Assembly (NCBI RefSeq): GCF_031157375.1 | Contig: NZ_JAVIFV010000004.1 | Coordinates: forward strand, 372,001 to 436,000 | Source: Sphingosinicella sp. LHD-64 | GTDB lineage: Bacteria > Pseudomonadota > Alphaproteobacteria > Sphingomonadales > Sphingomonadaceae | Direction: 5' to 3' | DNA length: 64,000 bases | The notes under the pieces: generated by a model | Told to the model about the DNA's origin: nothing | What the model saw: the letters and a program-made list of their open reading frames with translations, nothing else | Database searches by the model: none | Shown: piece by piece, positions 36,078 through 45,113 of the stretch | How the letters are laid out: each line of letters starts with the position of its first letter | Numbering within the stretch: position 1 is the first letter of the stretch | Position numbers and translations under genes: made by a program

Positions 36078-37553
36078 TCAGGCCGCAGCGGCCGAGCGCG
36101 AACGGCGACGGCGCTCGTTGGCCGGGATTGGCGGTTTGCGTACGGCATCGTCCATGGCCGGGCCGGCAACCTGCACGGATTCCCGCGCAGGCCGGCGTGG
36201 CAGCGGCCGGGCTTCATCCAGCGTCGCCAGGCTGATCGCGCCCGATTGCAGCAGCTGGAGATCTTCGGTCGCGTCGGAGGTGGCCGCCGACAGGCGATGG
36301 ACCGCGTCCAGGATGTCGTGCTGGCTGTGCCTGGCCATGACCTGCAGGCGGAAGCGCGCCTGGCCCTTCGGCACGGCCGGGAATTCCACGAGATTGGCGA
36401 GCATGCCCAGCGCCGGGAGGCGGCGGCTGGCGAGGCGGGCCAGCGCCTCGGTGCCCATCTTGACGCAGACGATTGCCGAGGGATCGCCATAGGTTTCGAG
36501 GTCGCAGCCGCCGAGCAGACTGCGCAGCATCTGGATGTTGGCCATCAGCTCGCCGCGCAGCTTCGCGCCTTCGGCCGAGCTCACGATGTCGAACGCCTTG
36601 CCGACGATCGCCGCGCTGGCCGGCGACAGGGCGTTCGAGAAGGTGTTCGGCGAGCTGAAGTAGCGCATATACTCCTTCACGCTCCGGCCGCGGGCGGCGA
36701 CGAAGCCGCCGTTCGAGGCGAAGGTCTTGGAGAAGCTGCCCATCACCACGTCGACCTTGCCGAGCATGTCCTGGATCTCGATGAAGCCGCGCCCCGTGGG
36801 CCCGAGATTGCCGAGATCGTGGGCGACGTCGACGAGCAGGGTGGCGCCATATTCGTGCGCGAGCTCCTGCAGGGCTCGGATGTCGGGCGTGTCCGAATCC
36901 ATCGAGAACAGGCTCTCGGTGACGATCAGGATGCCGTTCTCGGTGTCGGTCGAGCGGATCTTGGCGAGCTTCTCGCGCGCGCCCTCGATCTGGTTGTGGC
37001 GGAAGAGGTGGATGTTGCGCGTCGCGGCTTGCGCGCCTTCCTGGAGGCAGGCGTGGCTCAGCGCGTCCATGACGATATAGTCGTTGGGCCGCACCAGGCC
37101 CTTGATCACGCCGAAGCCTGCCGCCCAGCCGGTCGGGAACAGCGCGACATGATCATAACCGAGGAACTCGGCGATCTTGTCCTCGAGCGCGATCGACAGC
37201 GACGTGTTGCCGACCAGTGCGGGCGAGCCTGCGCTGTGCACGCCATATTCGCGCATCGCCTCGATCGCGGTCTCCAGGATCACCGGATGCGAGTTGAGGC
37301 TGAGATAATCCTGGCTGGCGAAGTTCACACCCTCGAACAGCGCACCCTCGTCGGTGCGGGCGCTGCAGCGGCTGAAGGCGCCGTGCTCGGTCGAGCGGCC
37401 CAGCGGCCAGACGCCGGCGGCACGACGGATCTGCTGCCAATCGTAGAAGGCAGACACGCGGGCGAGCAGGTCGGTGCCGGGCAGATAGCGGAAGTCCCGC
37501 ATGCTGCCTTCGAGCGCATCGAATTTCGGTGCGTTGTCGTCGATTCCGGTCAT
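36078..37553 (-). CDS. Alpha-oxoamine synthase family PLP enzyme (SPT/KBL/CqsA-like)
   Basis: A 491-residue PLP enzyme. The Schiff-base Lys is K276 in GSFSKTFASNGG; H167 (ALSHACLQEG) and D242/H245 (LVDVAHDLGNLG) are the cofactor residues; FPTGWAAGFG is the glycine loop. It should condense an acyl-CoA with an amino acid to give an alpha-amino or alpha-hydroxy ketone. The DEAH of typical serine palmitoyltransferase is DVAH here, and there is an N-terminal extension of about 70 residues and a basic tail of about 60, so it is not the housekeeping enzyme. It lies beside a receiver and six-helix histidine kinases, like CqsA/CqsS and LqsA/LqsS. Signal synthase is an inference. Confidence 0.72.
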   Translation of the reverse strand: MTGIDDNAPKFDALEGSMRDFRYLPGTDLLARVSAFYDWQQIRRAAGVWPLGRSTEHGAFSRCSARTDEGALFEGVNFASQDYLSLNSHPVILETAIEAMREYGVHSAGSPALVGNTSLSIALEDKIAEFLGYDHVALFPTGWAAGFGVIKGLVRPNDYIVMDALSHACLQEGAQAATRNIHLFRHNQIEGAREKLAKIRSTDTENGILIVTESLFSMDSDTPDIRALQELAHEYGATLLVDVAHDLGNLGPTGRGFIEIQDMLGKVDVVMGSFSKTFASNGGFVAARGRSVKEYMRYFSSPNTFSNALSPASAAIVGKAFDIVSSAEGAKLRGELMANIQMLRSLLGGCDLETYGDPSAIVCVKMGTEALARLASRRLPALGMLANLVEFPAVPKGQARFRLQVMARHSQHDILDAVHRLSAATSDATEDLQLLQSGAISLATLDEARPLPRRPARESVQVAGPAMDDAVRKPPIPANERRRRSRSAAAA

Positions 37554-37621
37554 GAGGCCCCACTGCCTGCCAATGATGGAGAGCTAGCGCGCAAGCGATA
37601 AGGTTTGCGCATCAGCCATGG

Positions 37622-37984
37622 TTAACGGGTGTGAAATTCGATCTTCTCGAGCAGCTGCGGCAGCGCGACAGGCTTGGTCTCGAAGTCGACGCAGCCGACT
37701 TCGATGCTCTTGAGGCGATCGCTCTGCAGCGCGTGCGCGGTGAGCGCGATCACCGGAATCCCGGCGGTGGTCGGGTTGCTGCGGATCGCCGAGGTCGCCT
37801 CCCAGCCATCCATCTCGCCCAGCGCCACGTCCATCAGGATGATGTCCGGCATTTCGGATGAAGCCATCGCGATCCCCTCCGGTCCGTCGACGGCGCACGC
37901 GACCTCATAGCCTTTGCGCTCGAGCCGACGCGCCAGCATGTCGCGGTTCATTTCATTGTCCTCGACAATCAGGATCTTGGTCAT
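37622..37984 (-). CDS. Single-domain response regulator, DivK/CheY-like
   Basis: A 120-residue receiver with no output domain. ILIVEDNEMNRDML provides the acidic pocket, IILMDVALGEMDG the phospho-Asp, IALTAHA the Thr switch and ETKPV the Lys. Sequence style is that of DivK-like proteins. It lies 24 bp after the degenerate kinase and 69 bp before the oxoamine synthase, all on the minus strand, so it probably takes phosphate from the kinases around it and acts by protein contact. Confidence 0.9.
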   Translation of the reverse strand: MTKILIVEDNEMNRDMLARRLERKGYEVACAVDGPEGIAMASSEMPDIILMDVALGEMDGWEATSAIRSNPTTAGIPVIALTAHALQSDRLKSIEVGCVDFETKPVALPQLLEKIEFHTR

Positions 37985-38007
37985 GGATGGAATCCCTGTG
38001 AGATCGC

Positions 38008-39408
38008 TCAGGCGGCCAGCTCGGACTGGGCCGGCGAGAGATCCGGAATGAGCAGCAGCGCGGCGGGGCTGCCGTCGGTAGCGGTCACCGGCGCGATGAC
38101 GCCGCCCAGCAGCTGGGCGAGCTTGAACGCGAGGGCGATCTCGATGCCGGTCGCGCCATATTTGGTCGGCGAGGCGTCGTCGCTGTGCTCGAACATCTCC
38201 TGCATGATGGTGATCGGACGGGCGACGCCGTCGCCGGCACGATCGACGAACAGGACTTCAAGCGACCGGTCCGGCGACTGCCTCATGGAAATCGCGAGCT
38301 TGCCGGCCTGGTTCTGACTGGCGATCCCGGCGACGAGATGCTTGATCGTCGCGCCGACCGCGCGCCAATCGGTTTGAAGCTCGCAGATCCGGTCCGGTGC
38401 CGAGAGTTCGATCGCATAAGCGTCTCGCGCCGGCATCTCGCCGATTTCGCGCCGCCAGCTGTCGATATGGTTGGCGGCGCGGTCGAGGGTCGAATTGAGC
38501 GGCATCTTGCCGGCCTCGATCCGGGAATAAGCGAGAATATCGTCGATCAGCCGCAGCAGGTCTGAGCCGGCCTTGTGCACATGTTTGAGATCGGCGAGGG
38601 TGGCATTGTCCTGCTCCTCTTCGGCCTCCTCGAGCAGCAGCTGGCTGTAGCCGATGATGGCATTGAGGGGCGTGCGCAGCTCATGGCTCATGCCGGCGAC
38701 GAAATCCGCCTTCGCCGCGCTGGCCTGATAGGCCGCGGCGGTCAGATTGCGCAGATTGTCCGAGGTGGACACCAGTGAATTGAGCTCGCGCGAGAACTCC
38801 CTCTGCTCATGGAACATCTTGGCGAAATAGAGCGACATCATCGCAAAGTAGATCGCGACCGAGGCCATCGAGATCATGCCGATCACCTGCAGCCGGTCGA
38901 CATCGACGGGCGGCAACGGCCAGCCGCTGAAGCAGAGAGCGAGGAAGATCGCCACGCTGCCGAAGATCTGCGCGAGCAGGATGTTCCGGACCGCGCCTTT
39001 GGGCGGAAGGTACAGGAAGGCCAGCAACGGGAAGATCAGGATCCAGGGCAGGAACGGCGATGCCGTGCCGCCATAGGCATAGCAGGCCCACAGGACGCAG
39101 AAGGTCAGGTTCTGGACCGAGAGAAAGGCGATGAGCTGGTAACGCCCGGTCCTGCGCAGCGCGAATGGGTAGATCCAGAACATCACGATCGACGCGAAGA
39201 AGACGACCAGCCGGTAGTCCCGCGAGATGCCGGTCACCGCCATGTAGAGCGGGATCGTGTTGCCGAGGATCGGACCGAAGACATGGCTGATCATGAACAT
39301 GCGGGCGCGCCGATGCGTCTCGGCATTCACCTGCATCTCGGCAGGAATGAAATAGTCGAGCAGATTGCTGAGCCGGAACCCGTCCGGCAGCAACTTCGCA
39401 AGTGACAT
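38008..39408 (-). CDS. Six-helix sensor histidine kinase with degenerate ATPase domain
   Basis: A 466-residue protein. Residues 35-195 form about six membrane helices, with FGPILG and GGTASPFLPW conserved with the divergent kinase at 39568. The HisKA domain is intact (SHELRTPLNA, H242). The catalytic domain is not: the N-box lacks its Asn (DWRAVGATIKHLVAG), G1 reads DRAGDGV, and only GATGIEIAL recalls G2. It is therefore probably unable to bind ATP by itself and may be phosphorylated by a partner kinase or act as phosphatase. Start chosen at ATG 39408 (MSLAKLLPDG); ATG 39420 or TTG 39456 are alternatives. Confidence 0.8.
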   Translation of the reverse strand: MSLAKLLPDGFRLSNLLDYFIPAEMQVNAETHRRARMFMISHVFGPILGNTIPLYMAVTGISRDYRLVVFFASIVMFWIYPFALRRTGRYQLIAFLSVQNLTFCVLWACYAYGGTASPFLPWILIFPLLAFLYLPPKGAVRNILLAQIFGSVAIFLALCFSGWPLPPVDVDRLQVIGMISMASVAIYFAMMSLYFAKMFHEQREFSRELNSLVSTSDNLRNLTAAAYQASAAKADFVAGMSHELRTPLNAIIGYSQLLLEEAEEEQDNATLADLKHVHKAGSDLLRLIDDILAYSRIEAGKMPLNSTLDRAANHIDSWRREIGEMPARDAYAIELSAPDRICELQTDWRAVGATIKHLVAGIASQNQAGKLAISMRQSPDRSLEVLFVDRAGDGVARPITIMQEMFEHSDDASPTKYGATGIEIALAFKLAQLLGGVIAPVTATDGSPAALLLIPDLSPAQSELAA

Positions 39409-39567
39409 TATCAGACCCATGCGGTTGCCCGCCCCCCACAGATACCGGTACCCCAATGGAGCCCGGCTGCGGTTTCTACCGAAAGGTGATTAAGACGCCG
39501 TAAAGCGTGTCATTCGCCAAATCTTAAGCATCCATGGCTACCCAGTTCGGCACCTCGGGGGAGCCGC

Positions 39568-40965
39568 ATGCAAAAGTCGATCTACCGATTCATCGATTGG
39601 TTCATCCCGCCGGCGATCCGGGAAACCGAGTCGGACCGGTTGATGACGCGCACCTTCGTGCTGCTGCATCTGCTCGGCCCGGTCATGGGCCACAGCGTCA
39701 CCTATTTCCTGTGGCAGGCATCGGCCGGCGCGGTCTGGCAATTCTGGGCGACCGAGGCCATCGTCGTCAGCTTCCTCGCAATTCCGTTGCTGCTGCGCTT
39801 CGGAGGAAGCCTCCGTCTCGCCGCGATGGTCAGCGTGCAGGTGCTGGTCGGATTGAGCCTGTTCGGCTCCTTCTTCTTCGGCGGCATCAGCTCGCCGCTT
39901 CTGCCCTGGTTCCTGATCGCGATGGTGCTGGGCTTCTTCTACCTCGCCGATTCCATCAAGGTGACCCTGGCCGGAGTCGCGCTGCAGCTTATCTGCTTCG
40001 TCACCGCCCGGATTGCATTCGGCGACTTTCCGGATCTGCTCGCAACCGACAGCCTGAAGCTCGCCAACACCTTCTCGATCCTGGCCGCGCTTGCCTACAT
40101 GACAATGTTGTGCCTCTATTATGAGACCGTCATGCGGATCAGTCTCAGCCTCGAGCAGGAGACGATCGATCAGCGTGGCCGGCTCGAATTGCTGCGCGAG
40201 GCGATGGAAACCGCGGAGCTCGCCAGCAAGCGCAAGTCTATCTTCCTCGCGAAGATGAGCCACGAACTGCGCACGCCGCTCAATGCGGTGATCGGCTATG
40301 CGGAAATCCTGCGGGAGAATTTCGAGGACCAACCCAATGCCAGTCGCAAGATGCAGGACCTGGATCGCATCCATGCGGCCGGGCGCCATCTGCTGGCGCT
40401 GGTCACGGACGTGATCGATCTGTCCTCGATCGAGGCCAATCGCGTCGAGCTTTCGACGCAGCCGGTCGTCCTCAAATCCTTGATCGACGAAGTGATCGCC
40501 ACTGCCTCGCCGCTGGTCAGCAAGCGCGACAACCGCATGGTCGTCAACATGCCGGAGGATCTCGGCACGCTCGATCTCGACGCGCTCAAGGTTCGCCAGT
40601 CGCTGCTCAACCTGCTCAGCAATGCGGCCAAGTTCACCACCAAGGGCACGATCATGCTGACCGTGCTGAGGCGCCCGAGCGATCGTGGCGACCGGCTCAT
40701 GCTCGAAGTGACCGACAACGGCATCGGCATTTCTCCGGAAGGTCTTCGCCGAATCTTCGAGACCTTCGGGCAGGCCGAGAACGACACGGTCAGCCGCTTT
40801 GGTGGCACGGGGCTCGGCCTCGCGCTCACCAAACGCTTTTGTCAGATGATGGGGGGTACCATCGAGGTGCGCTCGGAACGCGGTGTCGGCACCAGCTTTA
40901 CAATGGAAATTCCGATGATCGCGGGCAGGGGAGCCGGCGACAAGCCGGTGCCGCAGGCTGCCTGA
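39568..40965 (+). CDS. Six-helix sensor histidine kinase
   Basis: A 465-residue kinase. Residues 27-187 hold about six membrane helices; LGPVMG and GGISSPLLPW match the divergent kinase, so the sensor domains are homologous. HisKA is intact (SHELRTPLNA, H232) and the ATPase domain is complete: RQSLLNLLSNAAKFT (N-box), DNGIGI (G1), FGGTGLGLAL (G2). Short loops suggest a membrane-soluble ligand rather than a periplasmic one (inference). GGGGGAG precedes the ATG. First gene of the plus-strand operon leading to the hybrid kinase, receiver, GGDEF-EAL and PilZ genes. Confidence 0.88.
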   Translation: MQKSIYRFIDWFIPPAIRETESDRLMTRTFVLLHLLGPVMGHSVTYFLWQASAGAVWQFWATEAIVVSFLAIPLLLRFGGSLRLAAMVSVQVLVGLSLFGSFFFGGISSPLLPWFLIAMVLGFFYLADSIKVTLAGVALQLICFVTARIAFGDFPDLLATDSLKLANTFSILAALAYMTMLCLYYETVMRISLSLEQETIDQRGRLELLREAMETAELASKRKSIFLAKMSHELRTPLNAVIGYAEILRENFEDQPNASRKMQDLDRIHAAGRHLLALVTDVIDLSSIEANRVELSTQPVVLKSLIDEVIATASPLVSKRDNRMVVNMPEDLGTLDLDALKVRQSLLNLLSNAAKFTTKGTIMLTVLRRPSDRGDRLMLEVTDNGIGISPEGLRRIFETFGQAENDTVSRFGGTGLGLALTKRFCQMMGGTIEVRSERGVGTSFTMEIPMIAGRGAGDKPVPQAA

Positions 40966-40989
40966 GCGTGCACACGATGACCGGGGACG

Positions 40990-42963
40990 ATGAGTAACGA
41001 CATGAATCACGATGTGCGTAGTCGCGACGAATTTGCCGAGGCATCCGCATTGCGACAGGCCGCGCGCCGCTCCCTGACGCGGGCGATGCGGAAGTCGCTT
41101 TACGGCGTGCTGCTCGTGATGGGCATCACCGGTGCGATCGGCCTGGCGCTCGTCGACTCTTTCCTGCAGCCGGTTGCAATCATCGTGGCCGGCATGTTGG
41201 CGGCGGGCACGATCATGGGCCTGGCACTCGCCCGCCCCTTGGCGGAGGCGCTCGCGCGCTTGCTTGCCCAGCCGGTCGAGCTGCTGCTCGCGCAGCCCGG
41301 AATCCTGCGCGACGTCGGGTCCGAGAAGTTCAACTGGAGCCGCGGGCAGGCGCTCAATCCCGCGGAGATCGAAGCGGACCTTGCACTGCTCAGTCGCGAA
41401 ATGCGTCGGGTTGCGCGTCAGTCGCGCGACGCGATGCTGGAGCTCGAAAATGCACGCGAGCAGGCGAACCAGCAGAACCTCGCCAAGTCCCAATTCCTGG
41501 CGAAGATGAGCCACGAGCTCCGGACTCCGCTCAACGCCATTCTCGGTTATGCGATGCTCCTCCAGGAGGACGCGACCGAGGCCGGCAACAACTCGGCCGT
41601 TGCCGATCTGGAGCGGATTCAGCTCGCCGGGCGCAATCTGCTCACCGTGATCAATGACATTCTCGATCTCGCGAGGATCGAGGCCGGCAAGACGATGCTG
41701 GACCGTGGCGTCATCGATGTCCGTGCCTTGGCCGAAGCGGCCGTCGCCGCCTGCCCCGCCGACCAGCGCAACGGCAACAGCTTCGAGCTCACGCTGTCGG
41801 AAGATGTCGGCATCATGATCGGCGATGCGAGCAAGGTACGGCAATGCCTGCTCAACCTGCTCAGCAACGCCTTCAAGTTCACCCGAAAGGGAAGCGTGGC
41901 GCTGTCGGTGGAGCCGCTGATGCGCGGCGGCGCGCCGGGCATCAGCTTTACCGTGCACGATACGGGCATCGGCATCGATGCCGCGCATCTCGAAAGCCTT
42001 TTCGAAGCGTTCAGCCAGGTGGAAGCGGGTCCGTCGCGCCGGTTCGGCGGCACCGGTCTCGGCCTCGCCATCACCCGACGGCTGGCCCGCATGATGGGCG
42101 GCGACTGCGTCGTTGAAAGCGTCAAGGGCGAGGGATCCACCTTCCGCCTGCACCTTCCCCTCAGCCCTCCGGGAGACAGTCAGGCCGATGAGGGGCGGCC
42201 GACAGTCGCTGCCCTTCGTCCTTTGCCGGTCCGGACCTCGGAGCGCAGCGCGCTGATCGTCGACGATGACGAGGCCGCGATCGATCTCATGCAGCGATGG
42301 CTCGAGCGCATGGGCTATGATGTCTTCGCGGCGCTGGATGGCGAAACCGGCCTCGAGCTCGCCCGCGAGCATCGGCCGAATCTCATCCTCCTCGATGCGC
42401 TGCTGCCCGGCTGCTCCGGCTATGATGTCCTGACCGAGCTGCGTGCCGATCCCGAATTCGGCCTGACGCCGGTCATTCTGATCACCGTAGACGATGATCG
42501 GGCCCGGGGGCTCGAAGCAGGGGCGTCCGACTATCTGCGCAAGCCGCTGACCGAAAGCCAGCTGCGCGCGGTGACCCAGGTCTATCGCGCCCGGGCGAAT
42601 GGCGAGATCCTGGTCATCGACGATGACGACGATGCGGCCGAGCTGATCAAGCGCAGCGTCGAGCAGGCCGGCTTTTCCACGCGCCGCGCCAATGACGGCC
42701 TGCAGGGCATCGAGATGGCATCCGATGTCCGCCCAGCCGCGATCGTGCTCGATCTCGCCATGCCCGGTCTCGATGGGTTTGGCGTCATCGAGCGTCTGGC
42801 GGCAAACGAAACGCTGGTGGATGTTCCGCTGATCGTCGTGTCCGGATGCGAGATCAGTCTCAGTCAGCATCGCACCCTGGCTGCCGCGGGTCACCGCTTC
42901 TTCACCAAGGGAGCCTCGACGCCGCGGGAAATTGCCGAATCGCTTCGGGAGATGGTGGCATGA
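40990..42963 (+). CDS. Hybrid histidine kinase with two C-terminal receivers
   Basis: A 657-residue protein: two membrane helices (about residues 35-80) with almost no periplasmic loop, a linker helix, HisKA (SHELRTPLNA near residue 175), a complete ATPase domain (RQCLLNLLSNAFKFT, DTGIGI, FGGTGLGLAI) and two receivers. Receiver 1 has IVDDDEAA, LILLDALLPG and LRKPL; receiver 2 has VIDDDDDA, IVLDLAMPG and FTKGA. Gene order and a 24 bp gap suggest co-expression with the six-helix kinase. No sensory domain is visible, so it may relay phosphate from the membrane sensors to the separate receiver encoded next. Confidence 0.9.
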   Translation: MSNDMNHDVRSRDEFAEASALRQAARRSLTRAMRKSLYGVLLVMGITGAIGLALVDSFLQPVAIIVAGMLAAGTIMGLALARPLAEALARLLAQPVELLLAQPGILRDVGSEKFNWSRGQALNPAEIEADLALLSREMRRVARQSRDAMLELENAREQANQQNLAKSQFLAKMSHELRTPLNAILGYAMLLQEDATEAGNNSAVADLERIQLAGRNLLTVINDILDLARIEAGKTMLDRGVIDVRALAEAAVAACPADQRNGNSFELTLSEDVGIMIGDASKVRQCLLNLLSNAFKFTRKGSVALSVEPLMRGGAPGISFTVHDTGIGIDAAHLESLFEAFSQVEAGPSRRFGGTGLGLAITRRLARMMGGDCVVESVKGEGSTFRLHLPLSPPGDSQADEGRPTVAALRPLPVRTSERSALIVDDDEAAIDLMQRWLERMGYDVFAALDGETGLELAREHRPNLILLDALLPGCSGYDVLTELRADPEFGLTPVILITVDDDRARGLEAGASDYLRKPLTESQLRAVTQVYRARANGEILVIDDDDDAAELIKRSVEQAGFSTRRANDGLQGIEMASDVRPAAIVLDLAMPGLDGFGVIERLAANETLVDVPLIVVSGCEISLSQHRTLAAAGHRFFTKGASTPREIAESLREMVA

Positions 42964-43478
42964 ACGCGCCCGAGGCCCGGCAGGGCACCCAGAAGCTGAT
43001 CCTGATCGTCGACGACATCGAGGACAATCGCCTGCTGCTCGATCGCGGTCTGCAGAGCAGCGGCTACGCGACGGTCATGGCGGAAAGCGGCCGCGAGGCG
43101 CTTTCGATCATCTCGAAGCGGCTGCCGGACATGGTCCTGCTCGATTGGATGATGCCGCAGCTTTCCGGGCTCGACACCCTGCGCGCGATCCGCGAGCTCT
43201 ATTCCAGCTCCAAGCTGCCAGTGATCATGTGCACCGCGATCGGGGAGGAAATGTCGGTGGTTGCGGCGATCAATGCCGGCGCCAGTGACTATGTCACCAA
43301 GCCGATCAGCCTGCCGATCCTGCGTGCCCGCATGGCTGCCCATTTCGAGCAGCGCGCCGTCATCGACACGCTCGACACTGCCAAGGATGCGGCCGAGCGC
43401 AAGCTGGGCGAGCAAACCCGCGCCATCTTCGGCCATGACCGGTTGCCTTCGATGCGTTCCAAATGGGCTGATTCATGA
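42960..43478 (+). CDS. Response regulator with short C-terminal tail
   Basis: A 172-residue protein: receiver (about residues 12-130) with ILIVDDIEDNRLLL, MVLLDWMMPQ, MCTAIG and VTKPIS, followed by a coiled-coil-like tail of about 40 residues (DTAKDAAERKLGEQ). No output domain. The start overlaps the hybrid kinase stop, and the stop overlaps the GGDEF-EAL start (both ATGA), so it is translationally locked between the kinase and the c-di-GMP enzyme and may control the latter. Confidence 0.88.
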   Translation: MNAPEARQGTQKLILIVDDIEDNRLLLDRGLQSSGYATVMAESGREALSIISKRLPDMVLLDWMMPQLSGLDTLRAIRELYSSSKLPVIMCTAIGEEMSVVAAINAGASDYVTKPISLPILRARMAAHFEQRAVIDTLDTAKDAAERKLGEQTRAIFGHDRLPSMRSKWADS

Positions 43479-45061
43479 TTCGGCAGGCCTCGCGACCCAA
43501 AGACTGGCAAACCGCGCTTCGGGTCGGCGCATTCGCGACCGCCGGAGTGAGTTCGGCAGCCTGTGTCGTCGCCTACGCTCTTGGCCTGACACCGGTCCCC
43601 GCGTGGCTGGCCCTGGCGATTGCCTGCCTGGCACTGGTCGTTCCGATCGTTGCGCTCGTCCAGCTGCGCCAGGGGCGCGAGCGTTGCGACGCCATCGCCG
43701 GCGAGCGCGACGAGCTTCGTCTACGGCTCGACTGCGACCCGCTGACCAATCTGATGAACCGGTCCGCCTTCAACCGCGCGCTCGACGATCTGGCGAACAT
43801 CCGCTCCGGTTCCGGCAACATCATCATCCTGTTCTTTGATCTCGACCGATTCAAGGACGTGAACGACTCGCTCGGCCACAAGGTGGGCGACCATCTCCTC
43901 ATCGAGGTGGCGCGCCGCGCCGGGACGGTGCTGGAGGGCGCGAGCGCTTTCGCGCGGCTTGGCGGTGACGAGTTCGCCGCGATCGTCCCCTGCAATGCGG
44001 TCAAGCGGCCGGAAGACTATGGCCACGCCATCGTCGAGGTCATGAACGAGCCGTTCCTGATCGATGGGCGGACTGTCGATGTCGCCGCTTCGGTGGGGAT
44101 CGCGGTCGGTGATACGCTGCTCGATGATGGCCACGAGCTGCTGCGCCGGGCCGACGTCGCCATGTACGAGGCCAAAGGTGCGCCGCGCGGCGGCTGCCGC
44201 GTCTACGACGACATGCTGAGCGGGCGCCAGATCCGCGAAAGCTCGATCCGGATCGAGCTCGGCAAATCGATGATCGAGCAGGCGTTCGAGCTGCATTACC
44301 AGCCGATCGTCGATGCCCGCACCGGACGTTTCAGCAGCGCCGAAGCGCTGTTGCGGTCCCAGTCGCCGATGCTCAGCGACGTGACGACCTCGACGCTGAT
44401 TTCGATCGCCGAAGCGAGCGGGCAGATCATGCCGCTCACCGAATGGACGCTGGATGCCGCGCTCGGCGCCATCCAGGAACTCGAGACCTCGTCGATCGCG
44501 GTCAACGTGTCGCCGATCTATTTCCGGCAGCCGGACTTCGTTCACCGCATCTTCGACAAGCTGCTCGTGTCGCGAACCCGGCCGGAGCTGCTGACGGTCG
44601 AGGTGACCGAGGGCGTGCTGATCGCCGACATCGCCGCCGCGCGCCATTCGATCTCCCGACTGCGCGAGATCGGCATCAAGGTCTACCTCGACGATTTCGG
44701 CACCGGCTATTCGTCGCTCAGCTATCTTCAGCACTTCGAGCTGGACGGGCTGAAGCTCGACAAATCGTTCCTCCGCGAAGTCGGCGACAAGCGCAAGGCC
44801 ACGCAGATCATCCGCTCGATCATCGATTTCGGGCACAGCCTCGACATGCGGGTCGTCGTCGAGGGGGTGGAGAGCGACTGGCAGGCGCGGCTGCTGCAGC
44901 TGCTCGGCTGCGATTTCCTGCAGGGCTATGAGCTGGGCGTGCCGATGCCTCTGGAGGAGCTTCGCGAACTGCGTGACCGGTCGCTGCTGGGGCAGCCGAC
45001 GCAGGCGGAGCTTTCCGAATGGAACAAGGAACGGCTGCATCTCCAGACGGCCGCAAACTGA
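43475..45061 (+). CDS. GGDEF-EAL c-di-GMP enzyme, membrane-anchored
   Basis: A 528-residue protein with two N-terminal membrane helices (about residues 15-65). The GGDEF domain keeps LGGDEF (163-167) and FFDLDRFKDVN, but the residues at the product-inhibition I-site read EGAS instead of RxxD. The EAL domain keeps EALL (290), NVSPIYF, VEVTEG, LDDFGTGYSS, LKLDKSF and VVVEGVES, so cyclase and phosphodiesterase could both be active. Linked by overlap to the receiver upstream; the PilZ protein that could read the signal follows 52 bp downstream. Confidence 0.9.
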   Translation: MIRQASRPKDWQTALRVGAFATAGVSSAACVVAYALGLTPVPAWLALAIACLALVVPIVALVQLRQGRERCDAIAGERDELRLRLDCDPLTNLMNRSAFNRALDDLANIRSGSGNIIILFFDLDRFKDVNDSLGHKVGDHLLIEVARRAGTVLEGASAFARLGGDEFAAIVPCNAVKRPEDYGHAIVEVMNEPFLIDGRTVDVAASVGIAVGDTLLDDGHELLRRADVAMYEAKGAPRGGCRVYDDMLSGRQIRESSIRIELGKSMIEQAFELHYQPIVDARTGRFSSAEALLRSQSPMLSDVTTSTLISIAEASGQIMPLTEWTLDAALGAIQELETSSIAVNVSPIYFRQPDFVHRIFDKLLVSRTRPELLTVEVTEGVLIADIAAARHSISRLREIGIKVYLDDFGTGYSSLSYLQHFELDGLKLDKSFLREVGDKRKATQIIRSIIDFGHSLDMRVVVEGVESDWQARLLQLLGCDFLQGYELGVPMPLEELRELRDRSLLGQPTQAELSEWNKERLHLQTAAN

Positions 45062-45113
45062 TGCACGCCTCGTTCGCCATGGATTTGTGTTCAGATCGCC
45101 GCGGGAGGATCCG

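Noticed and set aside
36078-37553. Calling the PLP enzyme serine palmitoyltransferase for sphingolipid synthesis.
   Set aside because: DVAH replaces DEAH, long terminal extensions are present, and the neighbours are signalling proteins rather than lipid genes.
39538-42894. A 1118-codon open frame on the minus strand opposite the two kinases.
   Set aside because: It is antisense to two genes with full kinase motifs, has no recognisable domain, and is a product of high GC third-position bias.
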